Shown in pieces: positions 1 to 8,926 of a stretch of 64,000 nt of DNA. The notes below the pieces were generated by a model. That model was not told where the DNA came from. It ran no database searches and saw nothing but the letters and a program-made list of their open reading frames with translations. The stretch spans positions 62,001 to 126,000 of the forward strand of contig NZ_BPRC01000005.1 in NCBI RefSeq assembly GCF_022179725.1. Reading direction: 5' to 3'. How positions within the stretch are numbered: position 1 is the first letter of the stretch; every line of letters starts with the position of its first letter. This DNA comes from Methylorubrum aminovorans. GTDB lineage: Bacteria; Pseudomonadota; Alphaproteobacteria; Rhizobiales; Beijerinckiaceae. The position numbers and the translations under genes were made by a program.

Positions 1-2
1 AT

Positions 3-746
3 CGGGCGCCGGACTGGCTCACCGGCCGTCCGATCGCCCATCGCGGCCTGCACGACCGCGCGAACGGCATCCCCGAGAACACCCTGGCCGCGGCCGAGGC
101 AGCGGTGGCGGGCGGCTACGCCATCGAGTGCGACGTGCAGCTCAGCGCCGACGGCGAGGCGATGGTGTTCCACGACGAGGCGCTCGGGCGCCTCACCGAG
201 GCGTCCGAGCGGGTGGACGCCCGCACGGCCGCCGAGCTCGGCCGGCTGACTGTGGCCGGGACGGCGGAGCGCATCCCGACCCTGCCGGAATTCCTGGCGC
301 GGGTCGCGAGCCGCGTGCCCGTCATCGTCGAGATCAAGTCGCGCTTCGACGGCGACCGTCGCTTGACCCGTCGCACCGCCGAAATCGTCTCACGCCTCGA
401 CGCGCCGGTGGCGCTGAAGTCCTTCGATCCCGGCATCGTCGCCACGCTTGCCGAGATCGCGCCGGACCGGCCCCGCGGCATCGTCGCCGAGGCGAGCCAG
501 GACGACCCGCATTACGCCCTGCTGACGCCCTCCGTGCGGGCCGAATTGTCGGGCCTGCTCCACCTGCATGTGAGCCGTCCGCACTTCCTGTCCTGGCGCG
601 TCGGCGACCTGCCGGGCCCCGTCCCCTATCTCTGCCGCCGGCTCGGGAACATGCCGGTGATGACCTGGACGGTCCGCACCGAGGCACAGCGGGCGCTGGC
701 CCAGGAGCACGCCGACCAGATGGTCTTCGAGGGTTTCCGCCCGTAA
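3..746 (+). CDS. Glycerophosphodiester phosphodiesterase, 5' end outside window
   Basis: The reading frame is open to the left edge, so the gene starts upstream; about 247 codons are visible. Family knowledge: GDPD enzymes hydrolyse glycerophosphodiesters to glycerol-3-phosphate and an alcohol in a metal-dependent TIM barrel. The signatures are visible: HRGLHD and PENT near the start, then IECDVQ followed by DGEAMVFHDE, which carry the catalytic His and the metal-binding Glu/Asp, and later VEIKS. No signal peptide can be judged because the N-terminus is missing. The gene converges on a chemoreceptor gene, with a palindromic repeat between the two stop codons. Confidence 0.9.
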   Translation, partial: RAPDWLTGRPIAHRGLHDRANGIPENTLAAAEAAVAGGYAIECDVQLSADGEAMVFHDEALGRLTEASERVDARTAAELGRLTVAGTAERIPTLPEFLARVASRVPVIVEIKSRFDGDRRLTRRTAEIVSRLDAPVALKSFDPGIVATLAEIAPDRPRGIVAEASQDDPHYALLTPSVRAELSGLLHLHVSRPHFLSWRVGDLPGPVPYLCRRLGNMPVMTWTVRTEAQRALAQEHADQMVFEGFRP

Positions 747-756
747 CGGGTTTCGA

Positions 757-797
757 AAGGACAAGTCCTTCTCATAGGGTGCAGGGCAGAGCCCTGC
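757..797. repeat. Palindromic repeat / shared terminator between convergent genes
   Basis: Two adjacent inverted repeats are visible: AAGGAC-AA-GTCCTT at 757-770 and GCAGGGC-AGA-GCCCTGC at 781-797. The same two motifs recur at 42443-42511 in related form, which marks a dispersed intergenic repeat. There is no long T-run, so a terminator role for both flanking genes is inferred only from position and stem strength. Confidence 0.6.
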
Positions 798-804
798 TTC
801 ATGC

Positions 805-2490
805 TCAGGCCGCGCGAACCGTGTCGAGGAAGCGGGCGACCTCGGCCGAGAGATGCTCGGATTGGCGCGACAGTTCGGTCGCCGAGGCCAGCACCTGAGC
901 GGCCGCCGCGCCGGTCTCCTCGGCCGCGCCCGCCACGCCGGCGATGGTGCGGGTGACGGATTCCGTCCCGCCCGCGGCCTGGGCGACGTTGCGCACGATC
1001 TCCTGGGTTGCCGCCCCCTGCTCCTCGACCGCCGCGGCGATGCCGGTGGCCACGCCGCTGATCTCGCGGATGCGCCCGGCAATGCTGTCGATGGCGCCGA
1101 CCGCCTGCCCCGTCGCGCCCTGGATGCGCCCGATCTGCGCGGTGATCTCCTCGGTCGCCCGCGCGGTCTGGTTGGCGAGTTCCTTCACCTCCGCCGCGAC
1201 GACGGCGAAACCCCGGCCGGCCTCGCCGGCGCGCGCCGCCTCGATCGTGGCGTTCAGCGCCAGCAGGTTGGTCTGGCCGGCGATGGTCGAGATCATCGCC
1301 ACCACGTCGCCGATCCGCGCGGCGGCCTCGGAGAGATCGCGCACGAGGGCCGCCGTCTGGCCGGCCTCGGCGACCGCCGCCTGCGCCAGGGAAGCCGAGC
1401 CGTCGACCTGCCGGCCGATCTCCTGGACCGAGGCGCCGAGTTCCTCGGCCGCCGCAGCCACCGTGCCGACATTGGAGGCGGCCTCCTCGGCGGAAGCCGC
1501 CACCGTCCCGGACTGGCCGGCGGTCTGGCTGGCATTGGCGGTCAATTGCTGCGCGGTGGCCTGCAACTCGGTCGCGGCGGCGGTCACGCCGTTGACTATG
1601 CCGCCGACCGCGCGCTGGAAATCGTCGGCGAGCGCGCGGGCGGCGGCCCGGCGCTGCGCCTCGGCGCCGGCGCGGGCAGCCCGCGTCTCCTCTTCGAGGG
1701 CACGGGTACGGATTAGGTTGTCCTTGAACACCTGCACCGCCGCAGCCATGGCGCCGATCTCGTCGCCGCGCCCCTGCCCCGGCACGGCGACCGTCGCATC
1801 ACCGTCCGCGAGCGCGCCCATCGCACCGGTCATCCGCGTGATCGGCCGCGAGATCCCGAACCAGGCGAACAGGGCGGCGGCGAGCGCCGAGAGCAGCGTC
1901 ACGGTCATGGCGATCCAGGCGGTCGTGGCGGCGGAGGCCGCGCTGCCGACGGCACCCTCGACGCTGTGCTTGGCGCCCTGCTTGTTGAGGGCGAGGTTCT
2001 CCTGCAGCGCCTTGGTCGCGGCCTGGGCGAGGCCCAGGGCCTCGGGCCCGGTGAGGAGGGTCAGCGCCTCGGCCCGGCGCCCTTCCCGCATCAGGGCGAC
2101 GATCGCCTCGACGCGCCCCGTATAGGTCGCCCAGGTCGTGGAGAAGCGCTCGTACAGCGCCCGCTCCTCGGGAGAGGCGATCATCGGCTCGTAGGCGCGC
2201 CGCAGCGCGTCGAGGGCAGCCTGGCTCGTCCGCACGCTCTTCTCGTTCTCGGCGAGCAACTGATCCGTCGGCGAGGCGGCGACGAAGCGATACGTCTTCA
2301 CCCGCTCGTCGCGCGTCGCCGTGCTGATGTCGCCGAGTAGACCGACCGAGGGCAGCCAGTTGTCGGCGATGTCGCGGACTTCGTGGTCGATGGCCGAAAG
2401 TTTGACGACGCTGAGCCCGCCCTGAACCGCAGCAACCACGGCCAGGAGGCTGAACGAGCCCGCCAGGGCCACCTTGAGGGAGACGCGCAT
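805..2490 (-). CDS. Methyl-accepting chemotaxis protein
   Basis: A 561-residue chemoreceptor. A first membrane helix (about residues 8-28) is followed by a periplasmic domain of about 160 residues of four-helix-bundle MCP type, a second membrane helix (about 189-212), a HAMP segment (about 213-262) and a long Ala/Glu-rich signalling coiled coil. The conserved hairpin-tip region that contacts CheA/CheW is visible as [20 protein letters not shown] followed by [19 protein letters not shown]. The ligand is not predictable. The ATG at 2490 begins a typical short cytoplasmic N-terminus. No che genes lie nearby, so this is an orphan receptor that would feed a remote chemotaxis cluster. Confidence 0.93.
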   Translation of the reverse strand: MRVSLKVALAGSFSLLAVVAAVQGGLSVVKLSAIDHEVRDIADNWLPSVGLLGDISTATRDERVKTYRFVAASPTDQLLAENEKSVRTSQAALDALRRAYEPMIASPEERALYERFSTTWATYTGRVEAIVALMREGRRAEALTLLTGPEALGLAQAATKALQENLALNKQGAKHSVEGAVGSAASAATTAWIAMTVTLLSALAAALFAWFGISRPITRMTGAMGALADGDATVAVPGQGRGDEIGAMAAAVQVFKDNLIRTRALEEETRAARAGAEAQRRAAARALADDFQRAVGGIVNGVTAAATELQATAQQLTANASQTAGQSGTVAASAEEAASNVGTVAAAAEELGASVQEIGRQVDGSASLAQAAVAEAGQTAALVRDLSEAAARIGDVVAMISTIAGQTNLLALNATIEAARAGEAGRGFAVVAAEVKELANQTARATEEITAQIGRIQGATGQAVGAIDSIAGRIREISGVATGIAAAVEEQGAATQEIVRNVAQAAGGTESVTRTIAGVAGAAEETGAAAAQVLASATELSRQSEHLSAEVARFLDTVRAA

Positions 2491-2685
2491 GCTGGATCCG
2501 GTAGGGTATGGAAACGCTCAGTTCCGCCACCCTGCACCGGAATACTTAAGGTTCTCTCGATTTCTGCAAGAAAATGCACATCCCCAGCCATCGAGCGCCG
2601 CCCCACCGGAGGCGCGGTGGCGCAGCCGGCCGGCCGCGAACACCCGCCGCGCGGGGAGGCGGAGGGCGGAATCGCGGATCGCCGG

Positions 2686-3846
2686 CTACCGGCGGCCCTC
2701 CGGCCGCTCCGATGAACTCGCCTTCTCCGTCGTCGCCTCGGGCTGGCCCAGAAACTCGGCCAAGTAGCCCTTCCACAGGCTCGCGAAGCGCAGCGACTGG
2801 TGGCCGTGGGTTTCGGGCGAGGTCGGCACCAGCACGAAGCGGCCGTCTTTCACCCGCGCCATCGCCGCGTTCATCACATCGAGCTGGGGCGGGTTCAGCT
2901 CGTCGTCGGCGAAGTTCACCGCGAGCACCTTGGCGGTGATCTTTTCGAGATCCGGCGACGGGTCGTAGTCGTAGGAGGAATCGAACCAGTACAGCCAGTC
3001 GTTGGCGTCGGCCTTGCTCCCGTAGCCGGCGATCATCTTGTCGTAGGCCGTGTCGGCCGCCGCGCGGGTGGGTGCCTGCTTCTGGAGACCCAGCACGCTC
3101 TCGGTCATGATGTTGAAGATCGGCAGGATGCGCTCGAAGCTGCGCGGCTGCTCGGTGTACTCGCCGCCCTTCCAGCCGGGATCGGTGCGGATGCCCTCGA
3201 TCAAGAGGCGCCGCCACAGGGCGTTGCGCCCGCTCACCGGGATCGGCTGACTGGCCACCGCCATCAGCAGGTCCATGCTGCCGGGATAGCGCTCGCCCCA
3301 CATCCAGGCCTGCATGCCGCCCATGGAGGTGCCGAGCACGAGGCGCAGGTGCTTGACCCCGAGCGCTTCGGTCACGACCCGGTGCTGGCCCTCCACGACG
3401 TCACCGTATCCGTAGCGGGGGAAGCGCGCCTTGAGGCCGTCGGAGGGCTTCGAGGAGCCGCCGCGGCCGAGCCCGTCGGGCAGGATCACGTACCAGCGCC
3501 GCGCATCGAGCGGCGCACCCTCGCCGAACAGCTCCGGCCCGAGGGTCGGGATCAGGAAGCTCTTCCCGGTGCCGGTGGTGCCGTGCAGGACGAGCACGGC
3601 GTTGTCGATTTCGCCGTCCGCGCCGCGGTGCGGCGTTCCCAGCGTGGTGTAGTGCAGCTTGACCCGGTCCAGGCGCTCACCGCTGGCGAAGGTGAAGGTC
3701 TCGGCGACGAAATCGCCCTCCTGCTGCCCCGGATAGACGGCCGGCGCGGCGAGGACCGGGGCCGGCGCGAGGCCGGCGGCGAGCGGGGTCAGCGCCATCG
3801 CCGTGACCAAGAGAGCCGCGCGAAGCGAGCGTATCCGAGCACCCAT
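2686..3846 (-). CDS. Exported alpha/beta hydrolase, homoserine O-acetyltransferase-like family
   Basis: A 386-residue protein with an N-terminal hydrophobic signal segment ending near VLAAP, followed by an alpha/beta-hydrolase fold of the MetX-like family. The nucleophile elbow GTSMGGMQ is clear, and the Asp (in NFADDELN) and His (in ETHGHQS) of the triad are in the expected order. True MetX is cytoplasmic, so the signal peptide argues for a periplasmic esterase or hydrolase rather than methionine synthesis; the substrate is unknown. The ATG at 3846 overlaps the glycerol kinase stop (ATGA) and is preceded by GAGGAG inside glpK, so the two genes are probably translationally coupled. Confidence 0.85.
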   Translation of the reverse strand: MGARIRSLRAALLVTAMALTPLAAGLAPAPVLAAPAVYPGQQEGDFVAETFTFASGERLDRVKLHYTTLGTPHRGADGEIDNAVLVLHGTTGTGKSFLIPTLGPELFGEGAPLDARRWYVILPDGLGRGGSSKPSDGLKARFPRYGYGDVVEGQHRVVTEALGVKHLRLVLGTSMGGMQAWMWGERYPGSMDLLMAVASQPIPVSGRNALWRRLLIEGIRTDPGWKGGEYTEQPRSFERILPIFNIMTESVLGLQKQAPTRAAADTAYDKMIAGYGSKADANDWLYWFDSSYDYDPSPDLEKITAKVLAVNFADDELNPPQLDVMNAAMARVKDGRFVLVPTSPETHGHQSLRFASLWKGYLAEFLGQPEATTEKASSSERPEGRR

Positions 3847-5351
3847 CAAGCGTTCTCCTCGACCCATCCGAACGAGCGTTCCACCGCGCGGCCCCAGCCG
3901 GCGAACAGTGCACGGCGTTCCTCGGCCGCGATACGCGGATGCCAGCGCTTGTCCACGGCCCAGTTATCGCGAAGATCTTCGAGCGTTTTCCAAAAACCGG
4001 TGGCAAGTCCCGCGGCGTAGGCAGCCCCCAGCGCCGTCGTCTCGGAAACCTTCGGGCGCAGGGTCGGCCGGTCGAGGATATCGGCCTGGAACTGCATCAG
4101 CAGGTCGTTGACGGTCATTCCGCCGTCGCAGCGCAGTTCGGCGATCGGGCAGCCGGAATCGCGCTCCATCGCCTCCAGCACCTCGCGGGTCTGGTAGGCG
4201 GTGGCCTCCAGGCAGGCGCGGGCGATGTGGCCCTTGTTGGCGTAGCGGGTCAGGCCGATGATGAGGCCGCGGGCATCGTCCCGCCAGTGCGGGGCGTAGA
4301 GCCCGGAAAACGCCGGCACCACGTAGACGCCGCCATTGTCCTCGACGCTGCGGGCGAGCCCCTCGATCTCGCCCGAGGCGCCGATCAGCCCGAGATTGTC
4401 GCGCAGCCACTGCACCAGGGCGCCGGTGATGGCGATGGAGCCCTCCAGCGCGTAGGCCGGCGGGTGGCCGTCGATCTTGTAGGCCACGGTGGTGACGAGG
4501 CCGGCGGTGGAGGCGACGGGCTCAGGGCCGGTGTTCATCAGCGCGAAGCAGCCGGTGCCGTAGGTGTTCTTGGCCTCGCCCGCCGAGAAGCAGGTCTGCC
4601 CGAACAGGGCCGCCTGCTGGTCGCCGAGAATGCCGCCGACGGGCACGCCGGGGAACGGCGCGCGCGTCTCGCCGCACACCCCGCCCGAGGAAACGATCTT
4701 TGGCAGCACCGCTCGCGGGATGCGGAACACGCCGAGCATGGCGTCATCCCACTCCAGCGTCTCCAGCGACATCAGTTGCGTGCGGCTGGCATTGGTCACG
4801 TCGGTGACGTGCAGGCCGCCGTCCGGACCGCCGGTGAGGTTCCAGACGAGCCAGGAATCGATCGTGCCGAACAGGGCGGTGCCGTCCTCGGCGAGCGCCC
4901 GCGCGCCCTCGACATGGTCGAGCAGCCACGCGAGCTTGGAGGCCGAGAAGTAGCTCGCCAGCGGCAGGCCGGTGACGGCGCGGAAGCGGTCGCGCCCGCC
5001 GTCGCGGGCAAGCGCGGCGACGTGCCGGTCGGTACGGGTGTCCTGCCAGACGAGCGCATGGTGCAGCGGCTCACCGGTGCGGCGGTCCCACAAGAGCGCC
5101 GTCTCGCGCTGGTTGGTGATGCCGACTGCGGCGAGATCCCGCGGCTCCAGCCCGGCCCGGGCCAGGCCCTCGCGCATCACCGCGTGGGTGTTGCGCCAGA
5201 TCTCGCGCGGGTCGTGCTCGACCCAGCCGGGGCGGGGAAAGATCTGCTCGTGCTCGCGCTGGGCCTGCGCCAGGATGATGCCCCGGCGGTCGAACACGAT
5301 GAAGCGCGTGCTCGTGGTGCCCTGGTCGATCGCCCCGACCGCATCCGGCAT
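3846..5351 (-). CDS. glpK: Glycerol kinase
   Basis: This 501-residue FGGY-family kinase phosphorylates glycerol to sn-glycerol-3-phosphate with ATP in the cytoplasm. The N-terminal ATPase motif [15 protein letters not shown], the substrate-loop region PGWVEHDP, the central [13 protein letters not shown] and the C-terminal [11 protein letters not shown] are all conserved, and the length is normal. I place the start at the ATG at 5351, preceded by GGGAGA; an in-frame GTG lies two codons further upstream. No glpF or glpD is adjacent. A GDPD gene about 4 kb away could supply glycerol phosphate, but that link is only suggestive. Confidence 0.96.
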   Translation of the reverse strand: MPDAVGAIDQGTTSTRFIVFDRRGIILAQAQREHEQIFPRPGWVEHDPREIWRNTHAVMREGLARAGLEPRDLAAVGITNQRETALLWDRRTGEPLHHALVWQDTRTDRHVAALARDGGRDRFRAVTGLPLASYFSASKLAWLLDHVEGARALAEDGTALFGTIDSWLVWNLTGGPDGGLHVTDVTNASRTQLMSLETLEWDDAMLGVFRIPRAVLPKIVSSGGVCGETRAPFPGVPVGGILGDQQAALFGQTCFSAGEAKNTYGTGCFALMNTGPEPVASTAGLVTTVAYKIDGHPPAYALEGSIAITGALVQWLRDNLGLIGASGEIEGLARSVEDNGGVYVVPAFSGLYAPHWRDDARGLIIGLTRYANKGHIARACLEATAYQTREVLEAMERDSGCPIAELRCDGGMTVNDLLMQFQADILDRPTLRPKVSETTALGAAYAAGLATGFWKTLEDLRDNWAVDKRWHPRIAAEERRALFAGWGRAVERSFGWVEENA

Positions 5352-5445
5352 GGCCACTCTCCCGGCGTTCCTCGCGTACGGGCTTCGTCGTGGCCCGGCG
5401 CGAGGCCGATCCTACACGAGGCGGCGTGCGCCGGAACCGGTCATA

Positions 5446-5482
5446 CCAAATCCGGCTGATCCCTTCGGGATGGCGGATTTGG
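5446..5482. repeat. Long imperfect palindrome (REP-like hairpin)
   Basis: CCAAATCCG at 5446-5454 pairs with CGGATTTGG at 5474-5482, and inside it ATCCC-TTCG-GGAT forms a second stem. The whole 37-base unit can fold into one long hairpin. It lies between glpK and the ankyrin gene and looks like a mobile or REP-type intergenic element, although no second copy is present in this window. Confidence 0.6.
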
Positions 5483-5521
5483 ACTTCACTCAAGCGCCGC
5501 GCGGGCTTGCTGATCCGATCC

Positions 5522-5538
5522 CCGCTTGAAGCAAGCGG
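5522..5538 (-). terminator. Small hairpin downstream of ankyrin gene
   Basis: CCGCTTG-AAG-CAAGCGG forms a 7-bp stem eight bases beyond the ankyrin stop codon. It has no T-run, so it is a weak terminator candidate. Confidence 0.35.
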
Positions 5539-5546
5539 AGACCGTA

Positions 5547-6089
5547 TCAGCCGGCTCGTTCGTCCCCTTGCGCGCGATCCAACTGGGCCGGCGTGTCCTT
5601 CGCCCCCATCTGGCGGGCCATGTCGGCGGCGCTCATCCCCGCGGCGTCGCGCCGGCCCGCATCGGCCCCGTGGGCGAGCAGCAGATCGACGATTTCCGTG
5701 CGGTCGAACATCGCCGCCACCATCAGCGCCGTGCGGGTGCCGTCACCGGCCCCATCGACCTGGGCGCCGTGCTCCAACAGCAGCCGCACGATTTCGGCAT
5801 CGCCCTTGAAGGCGGCCCCGGCGAGCGGGGTCTGGCCGCGGTCGTTGGCGAGTTCAGGATCGCCCCCGGCCTCCAGGATGACGCGGGTCGCCGCCGCCTG
5901 GCCGTTATAGGCGGCAAGCATCAGCAGGCTGTCGCCCTTGTCGTTGCGCAGGTTGGCCGGCAGCCCCTGGCCGAACAGCTCGGCCAGTTCCTCCGCATGG
6001 CCCATCCGGGCGTACTGGAAGACGCGGGCGGCGAAGGCGAGGGTCTCGTCGTCGAGGGCGGGGGGCGCGGCGTTCGGATCGGCCTGCAT
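5547..6089 (-). CDS. Ankyrin repeat protein
   Basis: A 180-residue cytoplasmic protein without signal peptide. Three to four ankyrin repeats are readable: KGDSLLMLAAYNGQAAATRV, then RGQTPLAGAAFKGDAEIVRL, then TRTALMVAAMFDRTEIVDLL, with a shorter AGMSAADMARQMG cap. Ankyrin repeats mediate protein binding and give no enzymatic role. The downstream gene is glpK, about 195 bases away with a hairpin repeat between, so an operon is unlikely. Similar short ankyrin proteins are common in alphaproteobacteria; the partner here is unknown. Confidence 0.85.
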   Translation of the reverse strand: MQADPNAAPPALDDETLAFAARVFQYARMGHAEELAELFGQGLPANLRNDKGDSLLMLAAYNGQAAATRVILEAGGDPELANDRGQTPLAGAAFKGDAEIVRLLLEHGAQVDGAGDGTRTALMVAAMFDRTEIVDLLLAHGADAGRRDAAGMSAADMARQMGAKDTPAQLDRAQGDERAG

Positions 6090-6168
6090 CGGAATCTTTT
6101 TGAGGCTTCGTGGCGGGATCGGCTCCTTGCATGTGGCGTTTGGGCGGGCTTCGTCCAGCCTGAAGGGC

Positions 6169-6882
6169 TCAGGCGGCCTGCGGCACCGCGGGCGGGTTCA
6201 AACCCCCGTATCGGCGGTCGCGGGCGGAAAAATCGGCGACCGCGGCGGCGAGGTCGGCGGTGCCGAAATCGGGCCACATCCGCTCGGTGAAGTGCAGCTC
6301 CGCGTAGGCCACCTCCCAGAGCAGGAAGTCGGAGAGCCGCTTCTCGCCCCCCGTCCGGATCAGAAGATCGACATCCCCGTCCGTCCCCAGGGCCTCGCTC
6401 AGACCGTCGCGGCTAAGGCCCTCCGGCCCGAGCCGGGCGGCGGCGGCGAGGATCGCGTCGCGCGAGGAGTAGTCGACGGCGATGCGCAGGTGCAGCCGGT
6501 CGCCCGCGGCGGTCGCGGCCTCGGCCCGTGCGATCGCCTCCGGGATGCCTGCCGGCAGGCGATCGCGGCGGCCGATCACCGTTAGCCGGGTGCCGCTGCG
6601 GGCGAGCCGGTCGGTCTCACCGCGCAGATAGGCCCGCAGCAGACGCATCAGCCCGCCGACCTCCTCGGCCGGGCGGCGCCAGTTGTCGCTGGAGAAGGCG
6701 TAGAGCGTCAGCGTGCCGATGCCGAGGGCGGGGGCGGCCTCCGCCACCCGCTGGATCGTCTTGACGCCGGCCCGGTGGCCCGCGCTCCGGGGTAGGCTGC
6801 GGGCGCTCGCCCATCGGCCGTTGCCGTCCATGATGATCGCCGCGTGCAGAGCGGATCTGCGATCGAGAGGGCTTTGCATCAT
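6169..6882 (-). CDS. Isoprenyl (cis-prenyl) transferase, undecaprenyl diphosphate synthase family
   Basis: A 237-residue UppS/Rer2-family enzyme, which adds isopentenyl units in cis to an allylic diphosphate. The catalytic Asp motif IMDGNGRWA, the FSSDNWRRP segment and the [14 protein letters not shown] motif of family region V are intact, so activity is expected. FSSDNW replaces the more usual FSTENW and RLSDF replaces RISNF. Because uppS normally sits next to frr, cdsA and dxr in alphaproteobacteria, this isolated copy may be a second paralogue, for instance making another polyprenol; that is inference. Confidence 0.88.
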   Translation of the reverse strand: MMQSPLDRRSALHAAIIMDGNGRWASARSLPRSAGHRAGVKTIQRVAEAAPALGIGTLTLYAFSSDNWRRPAEEVGGLMRLLRAYLRGETDRLARSGTRLTVIGRRDRLPAGIPEAIARAEAATAAGDRLHLRIAVDYSSRDAILAAAARLGPEGLSRDGLSEALGTDGDVDLLIRTGGEKRLSDFLLWEVAYAELHFTERMWPDFGTADLAAAVADFSARDRRYGGLNPPAVPQAA

Positions 6883-6951
6883 AAAGTCTCCGGGCAGCCT
6901 TCGGGACGAGTGGGAGATGCGGCGTTCGACGAGATTGCGCGTGACGAGTCG

Positions 6952-7395
6952 TCAGACCGGTTCGGCGAGGCCGGAACGGTCGTGGCCGGCGGGCCGGTCT
7001 TCGGTCGATGGGGATCGGCCGGCGGCGCCTTGCGGCCTGCCGGCGACGCTTTGTGGCCTGCCGGCGGCTTGAGCCGCGTCGCGCACCACCTGCTCCAGCA
7101 CCCCGAGATAGTCGAGGAAGCGGGTGCGACCGGAGGGCGTCAGGCGGCACAGGGTCTGCGGCCGGTTCTGGTCGTAGCCCTTCTCCAGACTGACGAGGTC
7201 GGCCTCCTGCAGAACGGCGAGGTGGCGGCTGAGATTGCCGTCGGTGAGCCCGCACAGGCGTTTCAGATCGGGGAAGGCGAGGCCGCGGGGATGCGAGACC
7301 AGGGAGGTCAGCACCGAGAGCCGCGCCCGCTCGTGGATGATCCGGTCGAGCCCCTCGTAGGAGAAGCGCGCTTCGGGGCGATCAGAGGTCGGCAT
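6952..7395 (-). CDS. Winged-helix transcriptional regulator (MarR/ArsR-like)
   Basis: A 147-residue DNA-binding protein. Residues 15-95 form a winged helix: LSVLTSLVSHPRGLAFPDLK, the recognition region LTDGNLSRHLAVLQEADLV, then a wing ending in RLTPSGRTRFLDYL. The last 40 residues are a low-complexity tail with repeated GRPQ units. The ATG at 7395 lies inside the upstream membrane protein gene (14-base overlap), so the two are cotranscribed and coupled. This regulator-plus-membrane-protein pairing, together with a perfect palindrome in the operon promoter, suggests autoregulation. The signal is unknown. Confidence 0.85.
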   Translation of the reverse strand: MPTSDRPEARFSYEGLDRIIHERARLSVLTSLVSHPRGLAFPDLKRLCGLTDGNLSRHLAVLQEADLVSLEKGYDQNRPQTLCRLTPSGRTRFLDYLGVLEQVVRDAAQAAGRPQSVAGRPQGAAGRSPSTEDRPAGHDRSGLAEPV

Positions 7396-8035
7396 CGGCG
7401 TCTCCGTCGGCGGATCCGTCAGCTTGGCTCGAATGGCGGTGGATGATGGCGGCGAGGAGCCCCTGGCCCACCGCGAAGGGCACGCCCATCAGCCAGGGCG
7501 AGAGGTGGCGCGTCTCGCTGGCGAGCGCCAGGACGGTGAGCCCGGCGAGCAGGTACCACGCGCCCGCCAGCGGCACGGTGCGGGGCAGGATGCGGGCGGA
7601 GGCGAACAGGCCGAGCCCGACCAACACCTGCCACAGGCCCGGCAGCATCCAGAGCTGGTCCGGCGCGAAGCGGGCGAAGACGAGCCCCAGACACAACCCG
7701 GCCCCGCCCGCGGGCAAAAACCCTTCAATGGCGTTGAACACCATCGCGTCGGCCAGCCCCGAATGGACCCGGCGCGAGCGGCGCACCGCCTCGAACCCGA
7801 TCAAGGCGCAGGCGGTGACGGCAGCGGCGATCCACAGGCCGAAGAAGACGACCGGCCGCGCGGTCGGATCGTCGAGCAGCCAGTCCTGGGCGCCCGCGAC
7901 GACAAGGGCGAGAACGCCGGTCGCGGCCAGCGTCGCCGCGCCGAGGCCGCGGAACGCCGTGTCCCGAGCGATCTGCATCCGGATCGCGACGATGTCGGCC
8001 AGGGCCTTGTCGAGGTCGCCGTGGGTGTCACGCAT
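7382..8035 (-). CDS. Multi-spanning membrane protein, partner of winged-helix regulator
   Basis: A 217-residue protein with a short amphipathic N-terminus (about 25 residues) followed by about six hydrophobic segments, for example ATLAATGVLALVVAGAQ, VVFFGLWIAAAVTACALIGF and VLVGLGLFASARILP. The C-terminus is acidic (DGSADGDADADL) and probably cytoplasmic. I do not recognise an enzymatic motif. It is first in a two-gene operon with the overlapping regulator gene, so it may transport something or sense membrane state for that regulator; this is inferred from arrangement only. Confidence 0.8.
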   Translation of the reverse strand: MRDTHGDLDKALADIVAIRMQIARDTAFRGLGAATLAATGVLALVVAGAQDWLLDDPTARPVVFFGLWIAAAVTACALIGFEAVRRSRRVHSGLADAMVFNAIEGFLPAGGAGLCLGLVFARFAPDQLWMLPGLWQVLVGLGLFASARILPRTVPLAGAWYLLAGLTVLALASETRHLSPWLMGVPFAVGQGLLAAIIHRHSSQADGSADGDADADL

Positions 8036-8063
8036 GAGGGTCGCCTTCCGGCATCAGGGCATG

Positions 8064-8102
8064 CTTTGCAGTGCAAAGTACACGCGGACGCAGAGCCGTC
8101 AA
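8064..8102 (-). promoter_or_regulatory. Promoter with overlapping operator palindrome for the membrane protein/regulator operon
   Basis: On the minus strand TTGACG (8102-8097), a 16-base spacer and TACTTT (8080-8075) form a plausible -35/-10 pair 40 bases upstream of the operon start at 8035. The perfect palindrome CTTTGCA-G-TGCAAAG at 8064-8078 overlaps the -10 element, where a repressor would block polymerase. The likely binder is the winged-helix protein of the same operon. Confidence 0.6.
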
Positions 8103-8172
8103 GCGGCGCTTGTTCGACTGAGCGAGATGACGTCCCGCAAAGGCAAGAAAGATGAAATGACCGCGCCTGAGA

Positions 8173-8559
8173 TCACACCCGCCGGATCGGGCCAGGATAG
8201 CGGGCGACGAGGACATCGGAGGTCAGGAGCGTGATACCCTCCACCGTCGCTTGAGCGACCAAAAGCCGGTCGAACGGGTCTTTGTGGATCAGGGGAAGCC
8301 CCTCCACCGCGACGGCATGCTTTCCGAGAACGGGCAGCTCTTCGTAGCCGTTCTCGACCAGTCCACGGTACAGGATGCGGCTGTCGATCTTGAAGTCTGA
8401 CCGGCCAAGGCTGCGCTTGATCGCGATTTCCCAGACACTCGCGATGCTAAAGACAGGCGTGATGGCCGGATCCTCGATCAAGGTGCGAATCAACGCCGGC
8501 AACCGATCGGATCCTTCGGCAACCCAGATCAGCAAGTGTGTGTCGAGGAGAAGCCTCAC
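8173..8559 (-). CDS. PIN-domain toxin, VapC family
   Basis: This is a 128-residue PIN-domain ribonuclease, the toxin of a type II module. The first acidic residue (LLLDTHLLIWV), the second (SVWEIAIK), and the late pair in HKDPFDRLLVAQA and LLTSD match the VapC active-site layout. The start is a GTG at 8559 that overlaps the antitoxin stop (GTGA). The open frame continues far upstream, but residues before this point read through the antitoxin gene in another frame and are not PIN-like. Family knowledge: VapC toxins cut tRNA or rRNA when the antitoxin is lost. Confidence 0.9.
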   Translation of the reverse strand: MRLLLDTHLLIWVAEGSDRLPALIRTLIEDPAITPVFSIASVWEIAIKRSLGRSDFKIDSRILYRGLVENGYEELPVLGKHAVAVEGLPLIHKDPFDRLLVAQATVEGITLLTSDVLVARYPGPIRRV

Positions 8560-8804
8560 TTCTCCTCTTCGCCCCCGAACAATCGGATGATCTCGTCCTG
8601 AAACATTGTGTTGAAATCGTCCGGCACCGATATCTGCCCGGCGAGGAAGCCGATACGTCGCGTGCGTAGCGGCTCGACCTCCGCCGGCACGACCCGGACC
8701 AGGGGCCGACCATTTTCGGCGATGACGAACGGCTCGCCGCGCGACGCCGCCTCGATCAGCCGCGGCAGATCCGCCTCGGCCTCGCGGAGGCTGACCGTTT
8801 TCAT
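8556..8804 (-). CDS. Antitoxin of the PIN-domain toxin (Phd/VapB-like)
   Basis: An 82-residue protein beginning MKTVSLREAEADLPRLIEAA, the typical N-terminal DNA-binding part of Phd/YefM-type antitoxins, followed by GEPFVIAENGRPLVRVVP and a C-terminal tail that should wrap the toxin. The ATG at 8804 has the good ribosome site AGGGAGA and is preferred over longer readings of the frame. It overlaps the toxin start by four bases, the normal toxin-antitoxin arrangement that ensures antitoxin is made first. It is divergent from uvrB. Confidence 0.88.
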   Translation of the reverse strand: MKTVSLREAEADLPRLIEAASRGEPFVIAENGRPLVRVVPAEVEPLRTRRIGFLAGQISVPDDFNTMFQDEIIRLFGGEEEK

Positions 8805-8926
8805 GACGGTCTCCCTGATGTGGAAACGCAATAAAGCTAGTCCGAGCCCGAAACGGCCGCAAGGCGGGACAATCTCGGACCATTCGGACTCTTCCGGAGA
8901 TCGCCCGACGGGCCCATATTGCCGCC

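Noticed and set aside
8805..8926. SOS box before uvrB
   Set aside because: No GTTC-N7-GTTC or GAAC-N7-GAAC motif was found in the region.
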